DNA of 64,000 nt from Arachis hypogaea (lineage: Eukaryota > Streptophyta > Magnoliopsida > Fabales > Fabaceae), in assembly GCF_003086295.3 (NCBI RefSeq), contig NC_092039.1, positions 94,511,061-94,575,060 on the forward strand. Direction: 5' to 3'. This document shows positions 1 to 10,261 of the stretch, piece by piece. The translations under genes and the position numbers were made by a program. The notes beneath the pieces are model-generated. The model was not told the origin of the DNA. It ran no database searches and saw only the letters and a program-made list of their open reading frames with translations. The stretch's first letter is position 1. Each line of letters begins with the position of its first letter.

Positions 1-190
1 GCTCCTTCTGCCAATCCTGGCGTTAAACGCCGGGCTGGTGCCCATTTTTTACGTTTAACGCCAGCTTCTTACCCATTTCTGGCGATAAAACGCCAGTCTG
101 GTGCCCCTTTCTGCCGTTAAACGCCCAGAATGGTGCCAGACTGGGCGTTAAATGCCCATTTTGCTATCTTCACTGGCGTTTAAACGCCAG
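1..190 (-). repeat. Phased palindrome array, inter-ORF type
   Basis: Six imperfect palindromes of the type CTGGCGTTTAAACGCCAG have centres near 25, 57, 88, 120, 150 and 181, a spacing of 30-32 bp. Between them lie short fillers such as TGGTGCC. The array lies downstream of gag-PR on the minus strand, matching the array at 13487-13660 of the complete copy. Confidence 0.85.
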
Positions 191-392
191 CAAATTTTCC
201 TCCAGGGTGTGCTGTTTTTCTTTCTGTTTTTCATCTATTTTTGCTTTTTCAATTGATTTTGTGACTTCCCATGATCATCAACCTATAAAAGACATAAAAT
301 AACAAAGGGAAATAGATAAATATAACATTGGGTTGCCTCCCAACAAGTGCTTCTTTAATGTCAGTAGCTTGACAGTGGGCTCTCATGGAGCC

Positions 393-2729
393 TCACAGAT
401 GTTCAGAGCAATGTTGGAACCTCCCAACACCAAACTTAGAGTTTGAATGTGGGGGTTCAACACCAAACTTAGAATTTGGTTGTGGCATCCCAACACCAAA
501 CTTAGAGTTTGACTGTGGGGGCTCTGTTTGACTCTGCTTTGAGAGAAGCTCTTCATGCTTCCTCTCCATGGTTACAGAGGGATATCCTTGAGCTTTAAAC
601 ACAAAGGATTCTTTATTCACTTGAATGATCAATTCTCCTCTGTCAACATCAATCACAGTCTTTGCTGTGGCTAGGAAGGGTCTGCCAAGGATGATGGATT
701 CATCCATGCACTTCCCAGTCTCTAGGACTATGAAATCAGCAGGGATGTAATGGTCTTCAACCTTTACCAAGACATCCTCTACAAGTCCATAAGCCTATTT
801 TCTTAAATTGTCTGCCATCTCTAGTGAGATTCTTGCAGCTTGTACCTCAAAGATCCCTAGCTTCTCCATTACAGAGAGAGGCATGAGGTTTATGCTTGAC
901 CCTAGGTCACACAGAGCCTTCTCGAAGGTCATGGTGCCTAATGTACAAGGTATTGAGAACTTCCCAGGGTCCTGTCTCTTTTGAGGTAATCTCTGCCTAG
1001 TCAAGTTATCCAGTTCTTTGGTGAGCAAAGGGGGTTCATCCTCCCAAGTCTCATTACCAAATAACTTGTCATTTAGCTTCATGATTGATCCAAGGTACTT
1101 AGCAACTTGTTCTTCAGTGACATCTTCGTCCTCTTCAGAGGAAGAATACTCATCAGAGCTCATGAATGGCAGAAGTAAATCCAATGGAATCTCTATGGTC
1201 TCAGTGTGAGCCTCAGATTCCCATGATTCCTCATTAGGGAACTCATTGGAGGCCAGTGGACGTCCATTGAGGTCTTCCTCAGTGGCGATCACTGCCTCTT
1301 CCTCCTCTCCAATTTCGGCCATGTTGATGGCCTTACACTCTCCTTTTGGATTCTCTTCTGTATTGCTTGGAAGAGTACTAGGAGGGAGTTCAGTAACTTT
1401 CTTACTCAGCTGACCCACTTGTGCCTCCAAGTTTCTAATGGAGGACCTTGTTTCAGTCATGAAACTTTGAGTGGTTTTGATTAGATCAGAGACCATGGTT
1501 GCTAAGTCAGAGTAGCTCTGCTTAGAATTCTCTGTCTGTTGCTGAGAAGATGATGGAAAAGGCTTGCCATTGCTAAACCTGTTTCTTCCACCATTATTGT
1601 TGTTGAAACCTTGTTGAGGTCTCTATTGATCCTTCCATGAGAGATTTGGATGATTTCTCCATGAAGGATTATAGGTGTTTCCATAGGGTTCTCCCATGTA
1701 ATTCACCTCTTCCATTGATGGGTTCTCAGGATCATAAGCTTCTTCTTCAGATGAAGCGTTTTTAGTACTGCCTGGTGCAGCTTGCATTCCAGACAGACTT
1801 TGAGAAATCATATTGACTTGCTGAGTCAATATTTTGTTCTGAGCCAATATGGCATTCAGAGTATCAATCTCAAGAACTCCTTTCTTCTGATTCATCCCAT
1901 TGTTCATAGGATTCCTTTCAGAAGTGTACATGAATTGGTTATTTGCAACCATTTCAATGAGTTCTTAAGCTTCTGCAGGCGTCTTCTTCAGATGAAGAGA
2001 TCCTCCAGCAGAGCTATCCAATGACATCATGGACAGTTCAGACAGGCCATCATAGAAGATACCTATGATGCTCCATTCAGAAAGCATGTCAGAAGGACAC
2101 TTTCTGATCAATTGTTTGTATCTTTCCCAAGCTTCATAGAGGGATTCACCTTCCTTCTGTCTGAAGGTTTGGACTTCCACTCTAAGCTTACTCAATTTTT
2201 GAGGAGGAAAAAACTTTGCCAAGAAGGCACTGACTAGCTTTTCCCAAGATTTCAGGCTTTCTTTAGGTTGTGAGTCCAACTATATCCTAGCTCTGTCTCT
2301 TACAGCAAAAGGGAATAGCATAAGTCTGTAGACCTCAGGATCAACCCCATTGGTCATGACAGTGTCACAGATTTGCAAAAAATCAGCTAAAAATTGATGA
2401 GGATCTTCCAATGGAAGTCCATGGAACTTGCAATTCTGTTGCATTAGAGAAACTAATTGAGGCTTAAGCTCAAAGTTGTTTGCTCCAATGGCAGGGATTG
2501 AGATGCTTCTCCCATAGAAGTCGGGAGTAGGTGCAGTAAAGTAACCAAGCACCTTCCTTGCATTGTTTGCATTGTTGTTGTTTTCGGCTGCCATGTCTTC
2601 TTCTTTGAAGATCTCTGTTAGGTCCTCTACAGAGAATTGTGCTTTAGCTTCTCTTAGCTTTCGCTTCAAGGTCCTTTCAGGTTCAGGGTCAGCTTCAACA
2701 AGAATGCCTTTGTCTTTGCTCCTGCTCAT
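393..2729 (-). pseudogene. gag-protease polyprotein, broken by four stop codons
   Basis: The frame starts at ATG 2729 (MSRSKDKG) and ends at a natural stop at 395-393, about 778 codons. The N-terminal half has a retrotransposon-gag type helical region (WEKLVSAFLAKFFPPQKLS, near codons 160-180), then an Asn/Gln-rich stretch, an acidic segment, and a retropepsin-like end with ALCDLGSS near 917-885 and LGRPFL near 690-672. No CCHC zinc knuckle is seen. Three SNSKFGV repeats close the protein. In-frame stops lie at 2282-2280 (TAG), 1967-1965 (TAA), 1625-1623 (TAG) and 797-795 (TAG), with no frameshift. The copy at 10944-13282 has Trp or Gln codons at the positions I could compare, so most of the stops are transitions. 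It cannot make full-length Gag. Confidence 0.88.
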
Positions 2730-4224
2730 ATGAAAGAGAAGAGAACAAGAAAGTATGGAATCCTCTATGTCACAGTATAGAGATTCCTTGATGTGTCAGA
2801 GGAAAAGAAGAATAGAAGGAGGAGGTAGAAGAATTTGAACTTATCAAGAGGGATAGAGTTCGAATTGTGCATTGAGGAGGAGTGTTAGTCCATAAGTAGA
2901 AGGATGTGAGAAGAGGGGAAGAATTTTCGAAAATAAAGTAAAAGATTTTGAAACAATTAAAAGAAATTTTGAAAATTTGATGAATGATTTTCGAAAATTA
3001 AAGTTGGGAAAGAAATAAAGTGATTTTGAAAAAGATTTTGAAATTAGAAATCAAAAAGATATGATTGAAAACTATTTTGAAAAAGATGTGATTAAAAAGA
3101 TATGATTGAAAAACAATTTAAAAAGATTTGATTTTTAAAATTAATGACTTGGCTAACAAGAAATTTAAAAGATATGATTCAGACATTAAACCTTTCTCAA
3201 CAGAAAAGGCAACACACTTGAAATGTTAAATCAAATCATTAATTGTTAGCAAGTATTTTTGAAAAATGGAAAGAAATTGATTTTGAAAAGATATGATTGA
3301 AAATATATTATTTAAAAAAGATTTGATTTTGAAAAAATTTGAATTAAAAACAAAATCTTCCCTCTTGTGCCATCCTGGCGTTAAACACCCAGAATGGTAT
3401 CCATTCTGGCGTTTAACGCTCAAAATGCTACCTTTTTGGGCGTTAAACGCCCAGCCAGCCTGGCTGGCGTTTAAACGCCAGTTTTCCTTCCTCACTGGGT
3501 GTTTTGAACGCCCAGCTTTTTCTGTGTAATTCCTCTGCTGTATGTTCTGAATCTTCAATTCTCTGTATTATTGACTTGAAAAGACACAAATTAAAAAAAT
3601 TTTTGAATTTTTAATGATGAGGAATAATCAAAATGCAACTAAAATCAAATAAACAATGCATGCAAGACACCAAACTTAGAAGTTTGTATACTACTGACAC
3701 TAACAAATTGAGAATGCATATGAGAAACAACAAAACACACAAGACAAGAGAATTTAAAGATCAGAGCAAGGAAATCATCAAGAACATCTTGAAGATCAAT
3801 GAAGAACATAATGCATGTAATTTTCGAAAATTAGAAGAATAAAGACATGCAATTGACACCAAACTTAAAATGAGACACTAGACTCAAACAAGAAACATAA
3901 AATATTTTTGATTTTTATGACTTTGTAATTTTTTTGGATTTTTCAAAAATTATATGGAAAAGAAAATAAAGAGATTCAAAATTTTTAATAAGAATTCCAG
4001 GAATCATGCAATGTTAGTCTAAAGCTTTAGTCTAAAAAGATTAGACATGGCTAGCGAAGCTTCAGCAGGACATTACATTCAAGAGCTAAATTGATGAGAA
4101 TCAATCAGCTTTAGTGATGATAAAAACATCACCTTGAAACTCTAGAATTCATTCTTAAAAATTCTGAAGAAAGATACCTAATCTAAGCAATAAGATGAAC
4201 CGTCAGTTGTCCAAACTCAAACAA
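2730..4224 (-). other. Untranslated leader of the minus-strand element
   Basis: This is non-coding sequence between the primer binding site and gag. It holds an A/T-rich low-complexity tract of ATTTTGAAAAAGAT-like words (about 2930-3350), a palindrome array (3374-3516), and two copies of ACACCAAACTT (3667-3677, 3856-3866), which is AAGTTTGGTGT on the coding strand. It matches 9246-10943 of the complete copy. Confidence 0.75.
3374..3516 (-). repeat. Phased palindrome array, leader type
   Basis: Five palindromes of the GGCGTTTAACGCC type have centres near 3383, 3413, 3445, 3472 and 3505. Spacing is 27-33 bp, a little less regular than in the other arrays. It lies in the leader and corresponds to 10117-10261. 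Confidence 0.8.
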
Positions 4225-4242
4225 TCCCCGGCAACGGTGCCA
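4225..4242 (-). other. Primer binding site, tRNA-Asp type
   Basis: On the minus strand this reads TGGCACCGTTGCCGGGGA. It differs by one base from the site at 9228-9245 and matches the 3' end of plant tRNA-Asp as I know it. It begins 6 bases inside the LTR end. Confidence 0.8.
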
Positions 4243-4248
4243 AAAACT

Positions 4249-5205
4249 TGGTGCACGAAATTGTGATCATCAATGGCGCCATCAACACGGTACGCTCAAT
4301 TGCAATCTCAACTCTTTATCACAACTTCGCACAACTAACCAGCAAGTGCACTGGGTCGTCCAAGTAATAAACCTTACGCGAGTAAGGGTCGACACCACGG
4401 AGATTGTTGGTATGAAGCAAGCTATGGTCATCTTGTAAATCTCAGTCAGGTGGATTCAAATGTTATGGAGGATTAATGATAAAACATAAAATAAAGATAG
4501 AGATACTTATGCAATTCATTGGTGAGAATTTCAGATAAGCGTATGGAGATGCTTTGTCCCTTCCGTCTCTCTACTTTCCTACTGTCTTCATCCAATCCTT
4601 CTTACTCCTTTCCATGGCAAGCTGTATGTTGGACATCACCGTTGTCAATGGCTACAGTCCCGTCCTCTCAGTGAAAATGTTCAACGCGCTCTATCACAGC
4701 ACAGTTATTCATCTGTCGGTTCTCGATCATGTCGGAATAAAATCCAGTGATTTTTTTGCGTCTGTCACTAACGCCCCACAATCGCGAGTTTGAAGCTCGT
4801 CACAGTCATTCAATCCTTGAATCCTACTCAGAATACCACAGACAAGGTTTAGACCTTCCGGATTCTCAAGAATGCCGCCATCAATTCTAGCTTATACCAC
4901 GAAGATTCTGATTAAGGAATCCAAGAGATATCCACTCAAGCCTTATTTGCATGTAGAACGGAAGTGGTTGTCAAGCACGCGTTCATAAGTGAGAATGATG
5001 ATGAGCATCACATAATCATCACATTCATCATGTTCTTGGGTGCAAATGAATATCTTAGAACAAGAATAAGCTGAATTGAATAGAAGAACAATAGTAATTG
5101 CATTAATACTCGAGGTATAGCAGAGCTCCACACCTTAATCTATGGTGTGTAGAAACTCCACCGTTGAAAATACTTAAGAACAAGGTCTAGGCATGGCCGA
5201 ATGGT
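4249..5205 (-). mobile_element. Truncated 5' LTR
   Basis: The LTR 3' end (GTGCACCA on the minus strand) lies at 4249. Homology to the 1781-bp LTRs at 7441 and 16209 runs rightward to the GGCCATTCGGCC palindrome (minus GGCCGAATGG, about 5193-5203) and then stops. The upstream promoter-bearing half, including the TATA box, is missing, so this LTR should not drive transcription. Confidence 0.82.
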
Positions 5206-5746
5206 GTGCAAAGGCATTTTACATGCCTATTTGGTGCAGGGATGGAATTCCTTGACACCTCAGGATCCTGTGGACCCCACAGGATCATCTCAGGATCTGT
5301 GGACCCCACAGGATCCCCACCTACTATATTCCCACCTTACCTACTAATCCTATTTTTGTGATTTGTATTCCCCATGTCACACTTCCCAACACTCCTCACC
5401 AATCACCTCAATTCCTCTTCCCAATCACCCCATTCACCATTCACATCCATCCACTCTTCCCCATAAACCCCACCTACCTTCAAAAATTCAAAATCAATTT
5501 CCCACCCATTCCCACCCTAATGGCCGAACATACACCCTCCCCTTTCCCTATAAATACCCTTCCATTCTACTTCATTTTCACACAACACAAACCCATCTTC
5601 CCCCACTTAGCCGAACCTCATCTCTCCCTCTCTACCCTATTCTCTTCTTCTTCTTCTTCTCTTCTTTCTTTTCTTGCTCGAGGGCGAGCAATATTTTAAG
5701 TTTGGTGTGGTAAAAGCATAAGATTTTTGTTTTTCCATTACCATCA
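5206..5746 (+). other. Pre-ORF2 untranslated region with GGATCC hairpins
   Basis: C/T-rich non-coding sequence upstream of ORF2, collinear with 13670-14152. It contains two hairpins: GATCCTGTGG/CCACAGGATC around an ACC loop (5264-5286), and CTGTGG/CCACAG (5297-5311). There is a CTT-rich tract (about 5640-5672), a TTGCTCG/CGAGCAA hairpin (5674-5691) and TTTAAGTTTGGTGT just before ORF2. Pro/Ser-rich open frames here (about 5358-5713) look like by-products of base composition. Confidence 0.7.
5674..5691 (+). promoter_or_regulatory. Hairpin TTGCTCG-AGGG-CGAGCAA before ORF2
   Basis: A perfect 7-bp inverted repeat with a 4-base loop, followed 5 bases later by TTTAAGTTTGGTGT. It is the outer-copy counterpart of 14079-14098. 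Its function is unknown; position suggests an RNA structure or start signal for ORF2. Confidence 0.65.
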
Positions 5747-6895
5747 ATGGCACCTAAGGCCGGAGTATCCTCTAAAAAAGGAAAAGGGAAGACAAAAGCT
5801 TCCACCTCCGAGTCATGGGAGATGGAAAGATTCATCTCCAAGAGCCATCAAGACCACTTCTATGATGTTGTGGCAAAGAAGAAGGTGATCCCCGAGGTCC
5901 CTTTCAAGCTCAAAAAGAATGAGTATCCGGAAATCCGACATGAGATCCGAAGAAGAGGTTGGGAAGTCCTAACCAACCCCATGCAACGATTCGGAATCTT
6001 AACGGTTCAAGAGTTCTATGCCAATGCATGGATCACTAGGAACCATGATCAAAGTATGAACCCGAATCCAAAGAACTATCTCACAATGGTTCGGGGGAAA
6101 TACTTAGATTTTAGTCCGGAAAATGTGAGGTTGGCGTTTCACTTGCCCATGATGCAAGGAGATGAACGCCCCTACACTAGAAGGGTCAACTTTAATCAAA
6201 GGTTGGACCAAGTCCTTATGGACATATGTGTGGAAGGAGCCCAATGGAGAATAGATTCCAAAGGCAAGCCAGTTCAACTAAGAAGACTGGATCTCAAGCC
6301 TGTGGCTAGAGGATGGTTGGAGTTCATTCAACGCTCCATCATTCCTACTAGCAACCGATCTGAAGTTACTGTGGATCGGGCCATCATGATCCATAGCATC
6401 ATGATTGGAGAGGAAGTAGAAGTTCATGAGGTCATCTCCAATGAAATCTACAAAATAGCCGACAAGTCCTCCACCATGGCACGGCTAGCTTTTCCTCACC
6501 TTATTTGCCATCTATGTTACTCAGCTGGAGTTATCATAGAAGGAGATATCCCCATTGAAGAGGATAAGCCCATCACCAAGAAGAGGATGGAGCAAGCAAG
6601 AGAGACCATTCACGGTTCTCAAGAGATGCATGAGGAAGCTCATCATCAACAAATCCCTGAGATGCCTCAAGGGATGCACTTTCCTCCTAACAACTATTGG
6701 GAGCAACTCAACACCTCCTTAGAAGATTTGAGCCACAATGTGGAACAATTAAGGGTGGAACATCATGAGCACTCCATCATTCTCCAAGAAATAAGAGAAG
6801 ATCAAAGAGCAATGAGGGAGGAGCAACAAAGGCAAGGAAGGGACATAGAAGAGCTTAAGGACATTGTTGGTCCTTCAAGAAGAAGACGCCACTAA
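5747..6895 (+). CDS. ORF2, putative plant-transposon protein, intact
   Basis: Uninterrupted 382-codon frame from ATG 5747 (MAPKAGVSSKKGKGKT) to TAA 6893-6895. The basic, Ser/Lys-rich N-terminus is followed by a globular region (about residues 50-285) with many aromatic and hydrophobic positions, for example GWEVLTNPMQRFGIL, EFYANAWIT and KYLDFSPENV. It resembles the 'putative plant transposon protein' domain found in Athila/Tat-type elements, by recognition rather than search. The C-terminal 60 residues are charged and likely coiled coil (LRVEHHEHSIILQEIREDQR), ending in a basic tail. The role is unknown; nucleic-acid binding or Gag-like assembly is a guess. It is the only long undamaged frame of this family in the window. 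The copy at 14153 is about 80% similar but shifted near its start. Confidence 0.8.
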   Translation: MAPKAGVSSKKGKGKTKASTSESWEMERFISKSHQDHFYDVVAKKKVIPEVPFKLKKNEYPEIRHEIRRRGWEVLTNPMQRFGILTVQEFYANAWITRNHDQSMNPNPKNYLTMVRGKYLDFSPENVRLAFHLPMMQGDERPYTRRVNFNQRLDQVLMDICVEGAQWRIDSKGKPVQLRRLDLKPVARGWLEFIQRSIIPTSNRSEVTVDRAIMIHSIMIGEEVEVHEVISNEIYKIADKSSTMARLAFPHLICHLCYSAGVIIEGDIPIEEDKPITKKRMEQARETIHGSQEMHEEAHHQQIPEMPQGMHFPPNNYWEQLNTSLEDLSHNVEQLRVEHHEHSIILQEIREDQRAMREEQQRQGRDIEELKDIVGPSRRRRH

Positions 6896-7440
6896 AGGTG
6901 GATTCATTCCTTGTTCTTTATTTCTTTCTGTTTTCGGTTTTTAATGTTGTGTTTATCTATGTTTTATGTCTCTACTTCATGATCATTAGTATGTAACCAT
7001 GCCTTAAAGCTATGAATAAAATCCATTAATCCTTCACCTCTCTTAAATGAAAAATGTTTTAATTCAAAAGAACAAGAAGTACATGAATTTTGAATTTATC
7101 ATTGAATTTAATTTAATTATATTGATGTGGTGACAATACTTTTGTTTTCTGAATGAATGATTGAGCAGTGCATATGTCTTTTGATATTGTTGTTTATGAG
7201 TGTTAAAATTGTTGGCTCTTGAAAGAATGATGAACAAAGAGAAATGTTATTGATGATCTGAAAAATCATGAAATTGATTCTTGAAGCAAGAAAAAGCAGT
7301 GAAAAAGCAAAAGCCTTCAAAAAAAAGAGAAAAAAAAAGTGGCGAAAAAAGAAAGAAAGAAAAAGAAAAAGCAAGCAGAAAAAGCCAATAGCCCTTAAAA
7401 CCAAAAGGCAAGGGTAAAAAGGATCCAAGGCTTTGAGCAT
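6896..7440 (+). other. 3' untranslated region of outer element, first part
   Basis: Non-coding AT-rich sequence after ORF2, matching 15279-15780. It includes a purine-rich tract of AAAAAGAAAG-type words (about 7286-7400). The insertion site AGCAT of the nested element ends it (7436-7440); the region resumes at 17990. Confidence 0.75.
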
Positions 7441-7811
7441 TGATGAGCGGATAATTTGTATGCTTTTTGGCATTGTTTTTAGTATGTTTTTGGTATGATA
7501 TAGTTAGTTTTTAGTATATTTTTATTAGTTTTTAGTTAAAATTCACTTTTCTGGACTTTACTATGAGTTTGTGTGTTTTTCTGTGATTTCAGGTATTTTC
7601 TGGCTGAAATTGAGGGACCTGAGCAAAAATCTGATTCAGAGACTGAAAAGGACTGCAGATGCTGTTGGATTCTGACCTCCCTGTATTCGAAGTGGATTTT
7701 CTGGAGCTACAGAAGCCCAATTGGCGCGCTCTCAACGGCGTTGGAAAGTAGACATCCTGGGCTTTCCAGCAATATATGATAGTCCATACTTTGCCCAAGA
7801 TTTGATGGCCC

Positions 7812-7925
7812 AAACCGGCGTTCAAAGTCACCCTCAGGAATCCCAGCGTTAAACGCTAGAACTGGCACCCAAATGGGAGTTAAACGCCCAAACTGGCACT
7901 AAAGCTGGCGTTTAACTCCAAGAAG
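7812..7925 (+). repeat. Phased palindrome array, LTR type
   Basis: Four degenerate palindromes have centres near 7820, 7851, 7882 and 7912 (spacing 30-31 bp), for example CCAGCGTTAAACGCTAG. It lies upstream of the TATA box. The same array recurs at 16580-16695 and, more degenerate or with new core sequence, in the other LTRs. Confidence 0.75.
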
Positions 7926-8037
7926 AGTCTCTACACGAAAATGCTTCATTGCTCAGCCCAAGCACACACCAAGTGGGCCCGGAAGTGGATTTTTATGTCA
8001 TTTACTCATCTCTGTACACCCTAGACTACTAGTTTTC

Positions 8038-8045
8038 TATAAATA
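8038..8045 (+). promoter_or_regulatory. LTR TATA box TATAAATA
   Basis: TATAAATAG lies about 600 bp into the LTR, after a conserved CCCTAG motif. It is kept at the same relative place in the other LTRs (16806, 19159, 41214, 59556), which supports a real core promoter. Confidence 0.65.
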
Positions 8046-9227
8046 GGACCTTTTACTATTGTATTTTAATCTTTGGACATCTAGTTCTTAGATCATGATA
8101 GAGTCTTTCAGAGTCTTTCGATCTTTGGATCTTTTGATCATGTTTTTATGATTGAACCCTCTTTGGGAGGCTGGCCATTCGGCCATGCCTAGACCTCATG
8201 CTTATGTATTTTCAACGGTGGAGTTTCTACACATCATAGATTAAGGTGTGGAGCTCTGCTGTACCTCGAGTATTAATGCAATTACTATTGTTCTTCCATT
8301 CAATTCCGCTTGTTCTTGTTCTAAGATATCACTTGTTCTTCAACTTGATGAATGTGATGATCTGTTACACTCATCATCATTCTCACCCATGAACAAGGTG
8401 ACTGACAACTACTCTTGTTCTACAAGCAATCAAGGCTCTAGTGAATATCTCTTGGATTCCTGATTGCACGATGCATGGTTGATCGCCTGACAACCGAGTG
8501 GTTGTCTGACAAACGAGCCAACCATTCCGTGAGATCAGAGTCTTCGTGGTATAGGCGAGAACTGATGGCAGCATTCAAGAGAATCCGGAAGGTCTAACCT
8601 TGTCTGTGGTATTCTGAGTAGGATTCAATGATTGAATGACTGTGACGTGCTTCAAACTCCTGAGGGCGGGGCGTTAGTGACAGACGCAAAAGAATCACTG
8701 GATTCTATTCCGGCCTGATTGAGAACCGACAGATGAATTCCGCTATGCTGTGACAGAGCATATGCAATCGCTTTCACTGAGAGGATGGGAGGTAGCCACT
8801 GACAACGGTGAAACCCTTGCTTAAGCTTGCCATGGAAAGGAGTAAGAAGGATTGGATGAAGACAGTAGGAAAGCAGAGAGACGGAAGGGAAGGCATCTTC
8901 ATGCGCTTATCTGAAGTTCCTACCAATGAATTACATAAGTATCTCTATCTTTACCTTTGTGTTATTTTCGTTCATCACCATTACCATTTGAGTTTGCCTG
9001 ACTAAGATTTACAAGATGACCATAGCTTGCTTCAATACTAACAATCTCCGTGGGATCGACCCTTATTCGCGTAAGGTTTATTACTTGGACGACCCAGTGC
9101 ACTTGCTGGTTAGTTGTGCGAAGTTGTGTAATGCCATGGTATTGAGCTACCAAGTTTTTGGGGTTCATGACCGGGGATTATGAGAGTTGTGAAAAAGTAT
9201 TGTTCACAATTTCGTGCACCAAGTTTT

Positions 9228-9245
9228 TGGCGCCGTTGCCGGGGA
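9228..9245 (+). other. Primer binding site, tRNA-Asp type
   Basis: TGGCGCCGTTGCCGGGGA begins 6 bases after the LTR end. It is complementary to the 3' end of plant tRNA-Asp as known for Athila-type elements. Confidence 0.85.
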
Positions 9246-10116
9246 TTGTTCAAGTTTTGAGCAAGCTTTTGGTAACATCAGTGCCAAGATCCGGCAACAA
9301 CACCAAGTTAGTGGCGTTATTGCCAGGGATTGTTCAAGTTTGGACAACTGACGGTTCATCTTGTTGCTTAGATTAGGTATTTATTTTTTTCGAAATTCTT
9401 GAAGATGAATTCTAGAGTTTCATGATGATTTATTGAAATCTGGCTGGCTGAGAAGCCATGTCTAATTTCATTGGACCGAGGTTTCAACTTATCACCACAA
9501 GAGCTTGTTGATTTTTATCAAATCTTGCTTTTGGAGCAATGATCTGCTAAGGCTTGGCTGGCCTCTGGCCATGTCTAGTGTTTTGGACCGAAGCTTTCTT
9601 TGAAAGCTTGGCTGGCTGTGAAGCCATGTCTAATTCCTGGACCGGAGTCTTAGACTAGCATTGCACTGATTCCTGGAATTCTCATTAAGAATTTTGATAC
9701 CTTTTTCCACTTAATTTTCGAAAAACACAAAAAAATTCAGAAAAATCATAAAATCCAAAAATATTTCTTGTTTGAGTCTAGTGTCTCATCATAAGTTTGG
9801 TGTCAATTGCATGCATTCATTCATGTGTCTTAAGGATTTTCAAGTAATTCTTGATAATTTTCGTGCTCTGATCTTTGAATTCAATTGACTTGAGTATTTT
9901 GTGTGTCTCATATGCATTTTCATTTTGTTAGTGTCAGTAGTATATAAACTGCTAAGTTTGGTGTCTTGCATGCATTGTTATTTGATTCTTGTTGCATTTT
10001 GGTTTGTCCTTATTATTAAAAAAATCCATAAATATTTTTAATTTGTGTCTTTTCAAGTCAATAATACAGAGAATTGAAGATTCAGAACATACAGCAGAGG
10101 AATTGCACAGAAAAAG

Positions 10117-10261
10117 CTGGGCGTTCAAAACGCCCAGTGAAGAAGGACAGACTGGCGTTTAAACGCCAGCCAGGGTACCTGGTTGGGCGTTTAACGCCCA
10201 AAAGGGTAGCATTTTGGGCATTAAACGCCAGAATGTGCACCATTCTGGGCGTTTAACGCCA
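10117..10261 (+). repeat. Phased palindrome array, leader type
   Basis: Five palindromes have centres near 10127, 10160, 10192, 10222 and 10253 (spacing 30-33 bp). Cores alternate between TGGCGTTTAAACGCCA and TGGGCGTTTAACGCCCA. Confidence 0.88.

Larger units (their letters stand above)
1..5205 (-). mobile_element. Partial non-autonomous Athila-type LTR retrotransposon (5' LTR to gag-PR), reversed
   Basis: Read on the minus strand the order is truncated 5' LTR (5205-4249), primer binding site (4242-4225), leader (4224-2730), gag-protease frame (2729-393) and a palindrome array (190-1). It is collinear with the complete copy at 7441-17989, which sets the part boundaries. The element runs off the window at base 1, so its ORF2 and 3' LTR are not seen. 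No reverse transcriptase, RNase H or integrase lies where the complete copy also lacks them, so it is probably non-autonomous. The gag frame carries four stops, so this is an old copy. Its right edge is an abrupt inverted junction rather than an LTR end. Confidence 0.85.
7441..9221 (+). mobile_element. 5' LTR of nested element
   Basis: TG...CA ends, 1781 bp. It holds a phased palindrome array (about 7815-7925), a TATA box (8038-8045), the palindrome GGCCATTCGGCC (about 8172-8183), and near its end a PBS-like echo (9150-9180). The short frames in it, such as one starting near 7573, recur in every LTR copy and are not genes. Confidence 0.93.

Noticed and set aside
5358..5713. Pro/Ser/His-rich open frames of 113 and 116 codons
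   Set aside because: They overlap in two frames of a C/T-rich non-coding region shared with 13760-14080, so composition explains them.
7573..7831. Short frames repeated at 16341, 16357 and 59091
   Set aside because: They recur in every LTR copy of the family and overlap on both strands; they are part of the LTR.
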